Positions 34,524 to 44,000 of a stretch of 64,000 nt of DNA are shown in pieces. Origin of the DNA: a virus; IMG/VR virus record IMGVR_UViG_3300009103_000004, positions 1-64,000 of that record; one strand, written 5' to 3'. Every line of letters starts with the position of its first letter. The first letter of the stretch is position 1. The position numbers and the translations under genes were made by a program. Below the pieces are notes generated by a model. The model did no database searches and was not told the origin of the DNA. It saw only the letters and a list, made by a program, of their open reading frames with translations.

Positions 34524-35411
34524 TTAAGTAGGCGGTGTGTTGTCAGGGGCGTCTTCCGCATCAAACGCTCCCCCGGCCCAGGCACCAGCAACACCGCCAG
34601 CACCTGTTCCCAAAAGCGTAAATAAAGCACGACGTTGTCTCTCTTTTCTGGCAGCTTCTTCACGAGCCTTAGAACTTCTAAAGTTAACCACGTTTGGAGT
34701 AAATAGCCCGGAAGTAATGTTTCCAATTAAACCGCCTGCAGTACCACCTGCTAAGCCACCAGCATAAGGAGCAGCTCCTTCAAGCTTTGCGCCTATTTCT
34801 GAAATAGGATCCATTGCTTTTCTTATGCCGTCAAAAAGACCCACATTGTCATCATCACCCCTGATGAGATCACCTATGCTATCTATGTTTTCTTGGAATT
34901 TAGTTCCGCCAGACTCAAGCTGAGAATGAAGCTCAGGAAGTAGGTGGTGTCCAGTACTCAACCCAATACCTCCAAGCATCTTCCCTGCAAGTGGCTTCCA
35001 ATTCGTTACGGGATTTCCGAAAATAGCTCTGCGAGCTCCTGGGTGAGCCAGTCCAACGCCATGGAGTCCACCTATAAGTTTATCAACAAAGTTCGGTTCC
35101 TCGCCTTTATTTTCCTCATCCTTCCAAATATCAGAATACCACTGACCGCCCAGGGGTATGTCAGCGTCATGCATATAGTAGCCGCCACCGGCACCTTGTA
35201 ACCCATGCGTACCCATCTGCAGACGTTTAAGTGTAGCGGGACTCCACCCACCAGCCCTGGTTGCCATATCACCCCCTCGACCAAACAAGGCATCAACATT
35301 TTTCCAGTTTCTTCCAGAACGCAAAGCAGACCAAAGCCTTGCTAGTTTACCAGGATCTGCTGCGGACTTTACAAATGGTAATCGATCCAATTTTTCAGAT
35401 AAGGTCTCCAT
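34524..35411 (-). CDS. Internal/ejection-type virion protein with Gly-rich membrane segments
   Basis: 295 residues. The K-x-A motif is at residues 13-18 (FVKSAA). Two Gly/Ala-rich hydrophobic segments lie near the C terminus (YAGGLAGGTAGGLIGNITSG and LFTLLGTGAGGVAGAWAGGA), separated by a basic stretch, with an acidic last part. The motif position and segment style match the proteins at 24479, 36143 and 37513. It is likely a packaged protein entering or crossing the host membrane. Family not recognised. Confidence 0.5.
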   Translation of the reverse strand: METLSEKLDRLPFVKSAADPGKLARLWSALRSGRNWKNVDALFGRGGDMATRAGGWSPATLKRLQMGTHGLQGAGGGYYMHDADIPLGGQWYSDIWKDEENKGEEPNFVDKLIGGLHGVGLAHPGARRAIFGNPVTNWKPLAGKMLGGIGLSTGHHLLPELHSQLESGGTKFQENIDSIGDLIRGDDDNVGLFDGIRKAMDPISEIGAKLEGAAPYAGGLAGGTAGGLIGNITSGLFTPNVVNFRSSKAREEAARKERQRRALFTLLGTGAGGVAGAWAGGAFDAEDAPDNTPPT

Positions 35412-35435
35412 AATACTACAAAATACTTTACATGT

Positions 35436-36146
35436 TTACTCTGGAAGCGCAATCACTTTATTGGCCAAGTCTTTGGCTGACAACCACTCGTACTTTCCAG
35501 TGCGTGAATTTTTGAATCGTTGGTATATATTACCATCGCTTCCGAGCTTGGCTCCCCAAGCAATTCTAGTATCAACTCCAATACGTTCAGACTCAGGTCC
35601 TTCTATTGCAGAGAGGAACATAAATTCTGACGGGTGAAGGTTTTGTGCATCCTCTGTAATGGATGTAGAACTAGGTAAACCACCAGGTCCCATTTGAGAA
35701 ACCCGCCTAGCCTGCTCTGTGAGATGCATTGGGTTTATCTCCTCAAGAGCCAGGGACAATGGATTACCAGTAATTAACTTTTCCGAATACTTGTTAAAGT
35801 GGCCAGGAGCGATGCTGTTGAGATTTCCCATTCTGGATATCCTACGAACAGTGTTTCGCATCAGCTTCTCAGCATCCATGTCTATGCGCTCACGCAATAG
35901 TTTGTCAGGACCATACACCTTCCTGAACCTAAGAGAGTCGCGTTCGTCCGGGTCAACTAGGCCACGATTAATTGCCAGAACCTTTTCGGTAGCAGACAAT
36001 ATAGTGTCCACTCCACCATCTATCTCATCATCAGGGTCTTCGTCGTCGTACTTAAAGCTAGTAGTTGCAGCCTGCTTTTCATACTGAGACTCGATAGCCA
36101 TTAGCACAAAGTCATCTATGCTATCATCTTCTTCGGAATAACTCAT
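35436..36146 (-). CDS. RNA polymerase beta subunit, middle (rifampicin-region) part
   Basis: 236 residues. Residues 70-157 follow beta: DERDSLRFRKVYGPDKLLRERI (compare 'DDIDHLGNRRIR..GE..'), NPLSLALEEINPMHL (compare 'QNNPLSEITHK') and RRVSQMGPGGL (compare RRISALGPGGL). Residues 171-191 (HPSEFMFLSAIEGPESERIG) correspond to '[20 protein letters not shown]', and the end WLSAKDLANKVIA corresponds to 'YLSA.EE..YVIAQA'. The protein stops exactly where 20808-24482 resumes beta. The Glu-Thr-Pro-Glu core is altered. The K-x-A motif is at residues 24-26 (YEKQAA), just before the homologous region. So beta is in three genes. It overlaps the upstream gene by ATGA. Confidence 0.75.
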   Translation of the reverse strand: MSYSEEDDSIDDFVLMAIESQYEKQAATTSFKYDDEDPDDEIDGGVDTILSATEKVLAINRGLVDPDERDSLRFRKVYGPDKLLRERIDMDAEKLMRNTVRRISRMGNLNSIAPGHFNKYSEKLITGNPLSLALEEINPMHLTEQARRVSQMGPGGLPSSTSITEDAQNLHPSEFMFLSAIEGPESERIGVDTRIAWGAKLGSDGNIYQRFKNSRTGKYEWLSAKDLANKVIALPE

Positions 36147-37516
36147 GTGATGCTCAACGATGAATCTATAAAGTCAGATTTTGCATTTGATGAACCGTAC
36201 TGGTAACCGCCTAAGCCACCAAGTGCAAGACCTCCCATACCGCCAAGTAAATAGTTTGGAGTTCCTAACTCATCTTCTGCATCCTCTTCACTTATACCAT
36301 TTCTCTTAGCATAGTTAGAAACTCTGTTCTTATGAAGTAAGTATTGACCACCAACTCCCAACCCCGATCCTAGTATACTACCGTACAGCCCGCCACGCAG
36401 TCCCTCTCTAGGTATAGCATCCAAGCCAGAATTAATAGATTTCTTCCAATCATCAGTAATTTCATTGAATGTGTTCTTTGCCATTGCAAGTGCTCGGGCA
36501 TCTAAATCTGCCTTAGCTGCATCTACATCCGCGTTATGTTGATCTGTAGCGTCAATAATTTCATTTTGTTTGTCTTGGAGGAAAAGGTTATTAGCAACGT
36601 TTACAGCCTTGTTGGCTTCGTTGATGGCGCGCCCCTGCATGACGCCTGCTGTGCCAAGTACCATACCAGTCACGGGGTTCCAAAAAGTAGTTCCCAGCTT
36701 TTTACCTAAAGCGGGAAGACCAAACTGAGGCCCACTCATAAAGCCGGGTTTTGCAAGGCGGCGAAGGAAGTTACCTACGAAGCCTGTACGACCCTCAGGA
36801 AACAATGTGTTAAAAAAACTGATGTTTGTAGGTTTGTATGTGTTAGGCCCACTAAATATTCCACCATCACCCTTGCTCTTAGTACCAATTCTAAACTCAT
36901 CAGGAAGTATCCTGAGTCCCATCTTATCCTTAATACGACCCAAGCCATGCTTTAGGTTACTATACCAACTCAGAGGGTTTGCGGTAAATTTAGGCCGAAC
37001 GGGGTTGTGTCTTACAATATTACTTGACTGGCCTGGGATAACATTGGGTGAATTAGATGAGCCAGACAATCCAGACCTATGCAATGGATCATTTGGGTTT
37101 GATTTCATTTCCCTGGGATTTTTTTTACCAGTTAGCTTACCCCCCGTTCTAGATCTAGCTGCAAATGTACCGTCATCGGCCTTCTGCAATACAACCCTAG
37201 ATCTATGGCCCATACCTGGGAAACTCCCAGGAGCTCCCATAGTTGCTGGTGTGTGAGTTTCAACACGACGAACAACCTTGGGCCCTACACGGTTCTTTGC
37301 TGCAGTCCTAAAAGTATCTATGGGATGAAGTAGACTCCTGAAACTTATTGGAGTCCTAGCTATGCCGAGAGCCCTGCGACCTAAATTGGTGTTGAAGATA
37401 ACGTCACGACTTACACGCCCTGGCTGTTTGACGAAATCCCAAATCCCGATTTTGGCCTGCTTCTCAATTCCGTAAATCGGATCTCGTAACGCAGCTATCT
37501 TCTGCTCTAGAGTCAT
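36143..37516 (-). CDS. Internal/ejection-type virion protein with C-terminal Gly-rich hairpin
   Basis: 457 residues. The K-x-A motif is at residues 17-21 (IEKQA). The first 280 residues are basic, Pro/Asn/Gly/Arg-rich and probably extended. A helical, Asn/Asp/Ala-rich region follows (INEANKAVNVANNLFLQDKQ), then two Gly-rich hydrophobic segments (GLYGSILGSGLGVGGQYLL and YLLGGMGGLALGGLGGYQYG) joined by a charged loop. The hairpin resembles the N-terminal one in 5280-6788. It overlaps its neighbours by 4 bases on both sides, consistent with fixed-ratio synthesis. A DNA-ejection role is inferred. Confidence 0.5.
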   Translation of the reverse strand: MTLEQKIAALRDPIYGIEKQAKIGIWDFVKQPGRVSRDVIFNTNLGRRALGIARTPISFRSLLHPIDTFRTAAKNRVGPKVVRRVETHTPATMGAPGSFPGMGHRSRVVLQKADDGTFAARSRTGGKLTGKKNPREMKSNPNDPLHRSGLSGSSNSPNVIPGQSSNIVRHNPVRPKFTANPLSWYSNLKHGLGRIKDKMGLRILPDEFRIGTKSKGDGGIFSGPNTYKPTNISFFNTLFPEGRTGFVGNFLRRLAKPGFMSGPQFGLPALGKKLGTTFWNPVTGMVLGTAGVMQGRAINEANKAVNVANNLFLQDKQNEIIDATDQHNADVDAAKADLDARALAMAKNTFNEITDDWKKSINSGLDAIPREGLRGGLYGSILGSGLGVGGQYLLHKNRVSNYAKRNGISEEDAEDELGTPNYLLGGMGGLALGGLGGYQYGSSNAKSDFIDSSLSIT

Positions 37517-38550
37517 TGCGGTGGCGGCGTAGGTTGAACTGGTTGAACTGGTTGGACGGGGTCAACTTCTGGTGGATCTTCATATTCCGGATCCAATACT
37601 TTATGGAATCCTACATCAGCTAAGTGCTTGGGTATATTCGACATGAAATTACTAACGGCGGGAATTGCACTAAACGCATGGTTCATGTTGTCAGTTGCAG
37701 TCTGCCTGTAATCGTCAAAGTTCCTAGCAGTTAAAATGTCTTGCTGGCTCTTTGGCATTTGGCTGAAAGCAATTGCTGCCTGCGCCTGATCTAGCTTACC
37801 AGCATCCGGTTTAATCTTGAGATAGTTTTCACGAGCATCATTATATCTATTAGCGTTAGTAAGAGCCCAATTAGCCTTACCTATTAAGGTGCTAGTATCG
37901 TGCTCAGGATATTCTGGCACATCAAGTTCTGGCATTTCCTTAAACCCAAGCGCTGTTGTTGGGTTGTCCATAAAATTAGCTAAACCAGTTCTGGCGTTAC
38001 CCACTGCGTCTGACAGCTTGGTTTTTATAGTGTTTCCAGCTGCAGCAATATTGTCTTGTTTGTTATCCAGGATTGGGTTTCCTGTAATTCTGTTAACAGT
38101 ACTGGCAAATGTGTTAGCGCTGTTGACCTTATCTGGAAAGTCAGAAGCAGCTATCATATTTTGCCTGCTGACAGGCATATTGTTAAAATCGTTAAATGCT
38201 TTCCACGCACGGCCAAAATCAAACCCCTCGTCAGGATTTAACTTTCTATAATTCTGATAGGCATCCCAGTTACGCTTTATTCCTTCGAGACCTCCGACTT
38301 TGTCTAAAAGCCATCCGCCGCCACCTAACACTCCCAATGTTCCCAATGTTCCCAACATGGAACTCTTACCACCCATTATCCTGTTTAGTAACAAAGATAA
38401 ACCGCCAGCACCAAGGCCCCCAGCTAGGTAAGGATTGTTTCCTGCCCACCCACCAAGTTGCTTAAGTAGGGAAGAGTTAGTACCCTCTAAAGCAGCACGC
38501 TTAACTATACTATCCAACACAGCACGTTCTCTGTTAGGAAGATTAGACAT
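37513..38550 (-). CDS. Virion protein with Gly-rich membrane hairpin
   Basis: 345 residues. The K-x-A motif is at residues 15-19 (IVKRA). A Gly/Leu-rich hydrophobic hairpin follows (NPYLAGGLGAGGLSLLLNRI and MLGTLGTLGVLGGGGWLLD). The rest holds two similar modules of about 100 residues (ALTNANRYNDARENYLKIKP after AWKAFNDFNNMPVSRQNMIA) in which 'AF..MP.SQQ.ilaA..F.' recurs, suggesting an internal duplication. The C terminus is Pro/Gln/Val repeats (PVQPVQPVQPTPPPQ). It is probably a packaged membrane-active protein. Family not recognised. Confidence 0.5.
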   Translation of the reverse strand: MSNLPNRERAVLDSIVKRAALEGTNSSLLKQLGGWAGNNPYLAGGLGAGGLSLLLNRIMGGKSSMLGTLGTLGVLGGGGWLLDKVGGLEGIKRNWDAYQNYRKLNPDEGFDFGRAWKAFNDFNNMPVSRQNMIAASDFPDKVNSANTFASTVNRITGNPILDNKQDNIAAAGNTIKTKLSDAVGNARTGLANFMDNPTTALGFKEMPELDVPEYPEHDTSTLIGKANWALTNANRYNDARENYLKIKPDAGKLDQAQAAIAFSQMPKSQQDILTARNFDDYRQTATDNMNHAFSAIPAVSNFMSNIPKHLADVGFHKVLDPEYEDPPEVDPVQPVQPVQPTPPPQ

Positions 38551-38586
38551 TACTACAGATTACTTAATAATTAAATTATGTAAAGT

Positions 38587-41037
38587 TTATTGCTTTGTAC
38601 TGGATTCGGAATCAGGTTGATTATTATCCGTGTAGCACTTTGCTACATCCTCATCCGTAACGCGGATAATATTGATGCTATCCGCATCACTATCCAATAA
38701 CTTATAATACCGATGCCTACCGTCAATAATATCATTATTCTCATCAACCAATATAGGCTTAGTTGTATCAGCTTCTTCATAACGTTTTGATCCGAAGCCT
38801 GTGCGTTTGCTTCGGTTAGCCCCATTTGTAGAAAGACGTTCTAGAGCTATAGACTCAGTATCTCTACCCCCCACCAGATCAATTAATTTTATTATATCTA
38901 CTTCGTGACCGTTCTTTAGAGTCTTGGTGTGCAGGTGCACATTCTCTGCTTCTGGATTTTGGCGGTACTTACCTTTACGAGCATACTTTATTGTATTCTC
39001 TACCCACGCATCGCACGTGTTGTCTTTAACGCAACTAAAGTTAAACGCATTACAATGACCAACGTTAGTCCTATGTTGGCAAGTCCCACAAGTCTTATCT
39101 GGAGATTCAGAAGGACGATAATTAGGAGCTTCCAAGTTTATAGCAGCACCCTCTATAGAAGCCGCTGCCTTTGTGTCATCCAACCCTAGTATACCCATAG
39201 CTTGATCCCTGATATCAACTTGCGACTCATCTTTGATATCCAAGTCAGCCACAACATGCTTTGGGAGATGCAATCTAAATCCAGTGGGTGAGTGAGTAAC
39301 TCCAACAATACCTTCCTCACGAGTAGTTATAACAAAATCCTTAGGATTCTTATTCATTAAAGTACGCAACCGAACTTGCTTGTGGTGGTACTGCTTGTTG
39401 TCAGATTCATTCTTGGCCTTGATTAATTCGTCTAGAGCAGATCCCGGTTCCACTGCGGAGCTCTTCCTACGCTCCTCCTCCTCTTCAGCTTCCTGTGCAG
39501 CAAGCTCTTCCTCTTCTTCAAGACGTGCAAGCTCCTCATCAGTAAGTTCATGGGCACCATATATTTTCTTCTTATGACGAAAAGCTGCAGAGATAGGGTT
39601 GAACATAGCTTCCTTCTCATCAAATCTTTCTCTCTCTGGGTCCACTGCACCCATCTTGGGCATCATGGATTGTTCGGGCATTCCCATTTCGGGTTGCTGA
39701 GGCATTCCCATTTCGGGTTGCTGTTGCATCATGTCCTGCAACGGAGGTTGTTCAGGTATCTGCTGTTGCGGAAGACTTTGCCTTATTCTACCAAGAACAC
39801 GTTCGCGCTCTTGCTCTAAACGCTCCTGATCAGCACGATCCTTAATATCATGGAATTTATCCTGCAGCTTATCCTCTGCCTTTATCTTCTCCACATGTTT
39901 CTTGTTCTGGTGCTTTAGATCCTTTGTAACTTTCTTTGTCTTAATGGCCCTCTCAGTCTTCTGCTTATTATGCATATTTTGCATAACTTGCTTAACAACA
40001 GCATGCGGGTCGAGCTGACCACTCTCATTAAGCAAATCAGCGTTAAGTCCCTGTATCTCCAGCTTCTTCCTGCGTACCTCTAGGTCACGCTTAAACTCTG
40101 CCTGCTCTTGCTTTTTCTTAGCCTTGTCTTCCAGCTCCTGACGCTTCTGGTCCCACTTAACGAACTCCTCGGAATTTTGAGCCATTGAAAAAGGCTGTTG
40201 TGGAGCAGCAGGAGCCTGAAACCCAAACTTCCTCCAAACTGACGCAGCCTTTTCATTAAATAAATTAGGGAGTGTTCGCTCAACAGAAGACTTTGAAAGT
40301 TTAGTTAACTGTAGAGCATTCCTGACTGCAGTAACTTTATCCTCCCTGGATGCATCGGGATCCCCATTCCTAACAAGTTTACTGTATGCCTTATCCAGTA
40401 CCCTAGAGTCATACTTAGCCTTGTTAGCCTGTAGAACTTCAGGCCCCCACCTAAGCTCAAGGTCATCATCCGGTACTCCTATATCATGCAACAATGAATA
40501 CAAACGAAGAGAAGCTTGGTCTATATCCATTTTGTAAAGAGAGGTCTCTGGCTCTAATCTCAACCTGTAAGATTTACCAGTACCACGCTTTGCATTGATA
40601 TGAGCCTCGATCTCTCCAGATTCTTTTTTACGAGTGTATATGCCCGAAGATAGGCGGGCTTGATTTAATGTTACATACTCATTCCCATTATGTATCATGG
40701 TCCCACGATCTGTAACGTAGGGAACACGCATTAACGTAACTTTCTTTTTCTCTATAAGTCCGCCCTGATCTCTGTCGTAAAGGCTGAACGTTCCACGCAA
40801 CCTGTTACCAAGAAATTGATTTTTCATCAGGGCATTCTTCTGCTGTACAAGATCGTACTCTCCCTTATCAGCATAATGAACGTCATCAAGCTCCAGACGA
40901 TACTTTCCGTACTCCTGTGGAAAGCGTTTCTTAAATCCCTCAGCTACAGAGTTGAATGTGTCTTCCCTAAGTGCTGAGAAATCATCTAAGTCTCTAAGCC
41001 TAACTCCTGTAGGTACTATGTCTCCTTTTCCTATCAT
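38587..41037 (-). CDS. RNA polymerase beta N-terminal part fused to coiled coil, Cys cluster and ParB-like domain
   Basis: 816 residues. Residues 75-255 match the beta N-terminal lobe: VTLMRVPYVTDRGTMIHNGN (compare 'IPLMTDNGTFVINGTERVI'), LNQARLSSGIYT (compare 'VSQLHRSPGVFF'), AKRGTGKSYRLRLEP, DIDQASLRLYSLLHDIGVPD. Directly after comes NEKAASVW (K263-S266), a candidate protease site. Residues 270-560 are charged coiled coil and Met/Gln/Pro-rich linker. A Cys cluster (C650, C653, C662, C669, C675) follows, then a ParB/sulfiredoxin-like block with VDENNDIIDGRHRYY near 765-779. The fusion is unusual; if cut at 263, the polymerase lobe and the ParB-like half would separate. Beta continues in 35436-36146. 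Confidence 0.82.
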   Translation of the reverse strand: MIGKGDIVPTGVRLRDLDDFSALREDTFNSVAEGFKKRFPQEYGKYRLELDDVHYADKGEYDLVQQKNALMKNQFLGNRLRGTFSLYDRDQGGLIEKKKVTLMRVPYVTDRGTMIHNGNEYVTLNQARLSSGIYTRKKESGEIEAHINAKRGTGKSYRLRLEPETSLYKMDIDQASLRLYSLLHDIGVPDDDLELRWGPEVLQANKAKYDSRVLDKAYSKLVRNGDPDASREDKVTAVRNALQLTKLSKSSVERTLPNLFNEKAASVWRKFGFQAPAAPQQPFSMAQNSEEFVKWDQKRQELEDKAKKKQEQAEFKRDLEVRRKKLEIQGLNADLLNESGQLDPHAVVKQVMQNMHNKQKTERAIKTKKVTKDLKHQNKKHVEKIKAEDKLQDKFHDIKDRADQERLEQERERVLGRIRQSLPQQQIPEQPPLQDMMQQQPEMGMPQQPEMGMPEQSMMPKMGAVDPERERFDEKEAMFNPISAAFRHKKKIYGAHELTDEELARLEEEEELAAQEAEEEEERRKSSAVEPGSALDELIKAKNESDNKQYHHKQVRLRTLMNKNPKDFVITTREEGIVGVTHSPTGFRLHLPKHVVADLDIKDESQVDIRDQAMGILGLDDTKAAASIEGAAINLEAPNYRPSESPDKTCGTCQHRTNVGHCNAFNFSCVKDNTCDAWVENTIKYARKGKYRQNPEAENVHLHTKTLKNGHEVDIIKLIDLVGGRDTESIALERLSTNGANRSKRTGFGSKRYEEADTTKPILVDENNDIIDGRHRYYKLLDSDADSINIIRVTDEDVAKCYTDNNQPDSESSTKQ

Positions 41038-41039
41038 AA

Positions 41040-44000
41040 CTAGTTTACTGGGGGAACTTCTTCGTTAACCTGACCCTGTACTTGTTCATCAAATAAATCT
41101 CCATATGCTTTTGAGTTATCGTTAGCTTCTCCTATTTCTCGTGCAAGATTGTGTATAGTATCGATTGCGCCATCCTCTTGAAGATTTACACTGGGGCTTA
41201 CAGGGTAGCTATTTTGAGGGCCGAAGCGTGGGCGCTCAAACTTTGGCTGAATCATATTCTTAGGATGGTCTTTTATATTTCCAACCGGTTTTCCGTCATT
41301 ATATTTCGGATCCCTCATCAACCTCTCGTACGGCAGAGCCATGTCATTAGACATGCCAACCCCGCTACTACCACCAGCGTCTACGGAAAAGTTAGCACCT
41401 TCCGGATTCCAGGTGCGATTTTTGTGCAGCTCTGCTCGGGCGTTCGCTTCATCCTCGGCTTTATACTTAGCTTTTTGTGCCTGAGATACGAAGTCAACAC
41501 CTCTGTGATCAGTTTGAAACGTTTCATACGGGAAAAATTGCCCACCTTGAACCATACCAGTGTTTGGGTCCCAAGGAGCAGCAAAGTTATACGTGTTCAA
41601 CTGCTCGTCAGAAAACCCTTCAACATTTTTAAGGTATTCGTATTCTTGTGGGCCCATAAAGTAGCCAGTTCGAGAGTGAGGCTTAAGATCGACATACCTA
41701 CCATCCTCACCGTACGGTACTTTCGTAGGATAAAATTGGTCACGCAGATCGGTGTACTTGAACGTGTGACCTCCGCCCATCGTCGCGCCAGTAGAAATGC
41801 TGCCATCAGCTTCCCTATACTGATAGGGAAAATGCCCTCCCTGATATGCTGAGTCATTCCCACCAGGAAGTTCGCTAAGTGGAAGGGTTCCACGTCCACC
41901 AGGATCGTAATCAGTAAGTGGATGCCCTTGCTCGATAGTATCGCGCCCAGAATCGGTTAAGTTACCGTCTGCATCCAAAAAGCCTCGTTGGATAGAGTCC
42001 TCAGGGTTACTACGCATATATTCCTCCGTCCACACTGGTGTCTCAGTATCTATACCAATACTGTTAGCTCCACCGCCCAGTCTCCCGCCACCCTGAAGTG
42101 CTCCTATTGCACTAGGACCACGGGATATATAATTACCGCTACCGTCTGGTATGGGAGTACCAACGGCCATATTAAAACCGTCGTCATTTCCATAAGCCTG
42201 TATGTGTTGGGCTCTATATCGCTCAACATCCGCTGGAGTAGCAGAAGAATAGCCACTGCTATGACCAGCGTGAATGTTAAACATTTTTCTTAATCCTTGT
42301 GTAAGAAGTGGATCCCTCATGGTACCATCCGAAGTAAACGTGGGGGAGGCAGCGGGGGTACCCACTTGATCTGCCCAAAAAGTACCTATGGCCCCTTTTT
42401 GTAAATTGCTCATGGGAACTCTAGTGCCAGATGAAGGTAGCCAACTCTGAGGAATGACCTTCCCACCACCTCTTTTGATGGCCTGTGTAAATGCACCACC
42501 GGCGATGGTTGCGTCCACCAGACCCAATCCAATATCCATACTTCCCTGCAACGCAGCTTCGCCAGGAGTGTATACGGCAGTAGTGCCATCTGGATACACC
42601 ACTATTTGCGGGTGTAAATCCCCGGTCTCCTTGCCGCCTCTAAAAAAGTTCCTACCTGGAGCGCCCCAGCTTTCATTAACCTTAGTAGCACCTCCCCAAA
42701 CACCAGCGTTTATAGCCTGGGCCATACCCCCCACGGTGTTTCTGATTCTGTTACCACCACCAATCCTGGGGGCACGCCCAAGAAGGTTGGATTTTTGGTG
42801 AGAAAAAAGACCATTGCCGCCATGTGTGTCACCTGCCAAGGTGAAGAAGTTTGGCGTGCCTTCATTTTTACCCCAAGTATAATTCTCCCACCTTTCCTGC
42901 GGAGTGCGAACAGTTATGGGATCATCCATACTCTCGATCACACCATCTTTAAGAAGTCGCTGCTTTAACGCATAGTGTGGGTTCCAAGCATTTTCAGTAG
43001 GGGCATTAGCCCAAGTCCCGGTCTCATGATCGTACTTTGGCTGTATATAAGGAAGTAAACTTTCTTCCAACGCTTGTCTCTCTTGTACCTTAGCAGCAAT
43101 TTGTTGGTCGATGCCAGCTGCATCGGTAGGGCCCCCGCTTTGTTTGAGGGTTTGCAGCTGAGCTATCTCTTCTGATATCTTGTCAAGTTCCCCACCAGCC
43201 CCCTGCAAAAGCTTCTGGTAATCTTTTTTCCAATAAGAAGGATACATTTTTGTACCTGACGAGCGTTCCCCTGATGGAGCTGGTAAACCATGCTCATCTA
43301 GATTCCAATATTTACCTGGGTCTATTTCTGTTGTGTTGCCTATATTGGCATGACGCCAGCCGCCAGGCTGATTCATCATAGCTGGGTCTAGGTGTCGAAG
43401 TGGTTTACCTTCCCCGTCTAACCTTACATATTCACCGGGTACAATGCTGTTGTGCTCGCCTTGTGTCTTATGGGTCCAGCCATATGGCTGGCCGTATTGC
43501 TCTTGAGGAGGAGTTGCACCACCGCTAAATGTGAGGTCTGCATATTCACCTGTAGGGTTGCCTTCAGCATCAGTGGGTACACCTGAAAACGGGAGCCACT
43601 CACGAAACCTATAAGGTGCACCATCTTTACCCGTAGGTACTATATGTTTGTTCGCTATAGGATAGTAGTCAGGAGACAGCTGCTCTAATATGTGTTTCTG
43701 GATATCGGTTGTACGCATGGGGTCGTAATACCCACCCCCGCCTGGTAAACCAGCCGTAGATTGCATAAAATCTATATCTTCTTCTCCAGGAGTTCCAGTC
43801 GCACCGTACCACGCTGCCGAAGCTGCGTCGTCTATCATATTGGGAATGGAGAATAGCTCCTTATTCCTTTCCTTCCAGTACGCGTCATCTTCTTTTTCCT
43901 TAGCAAGCAGTTGTTTATACTCCCGGTCACCTGCCTCATTAAGCTGTACGTATGTTGGCTTACCCATCTGCTGCGTACTTAATTTCCATAACTTTTCCTT

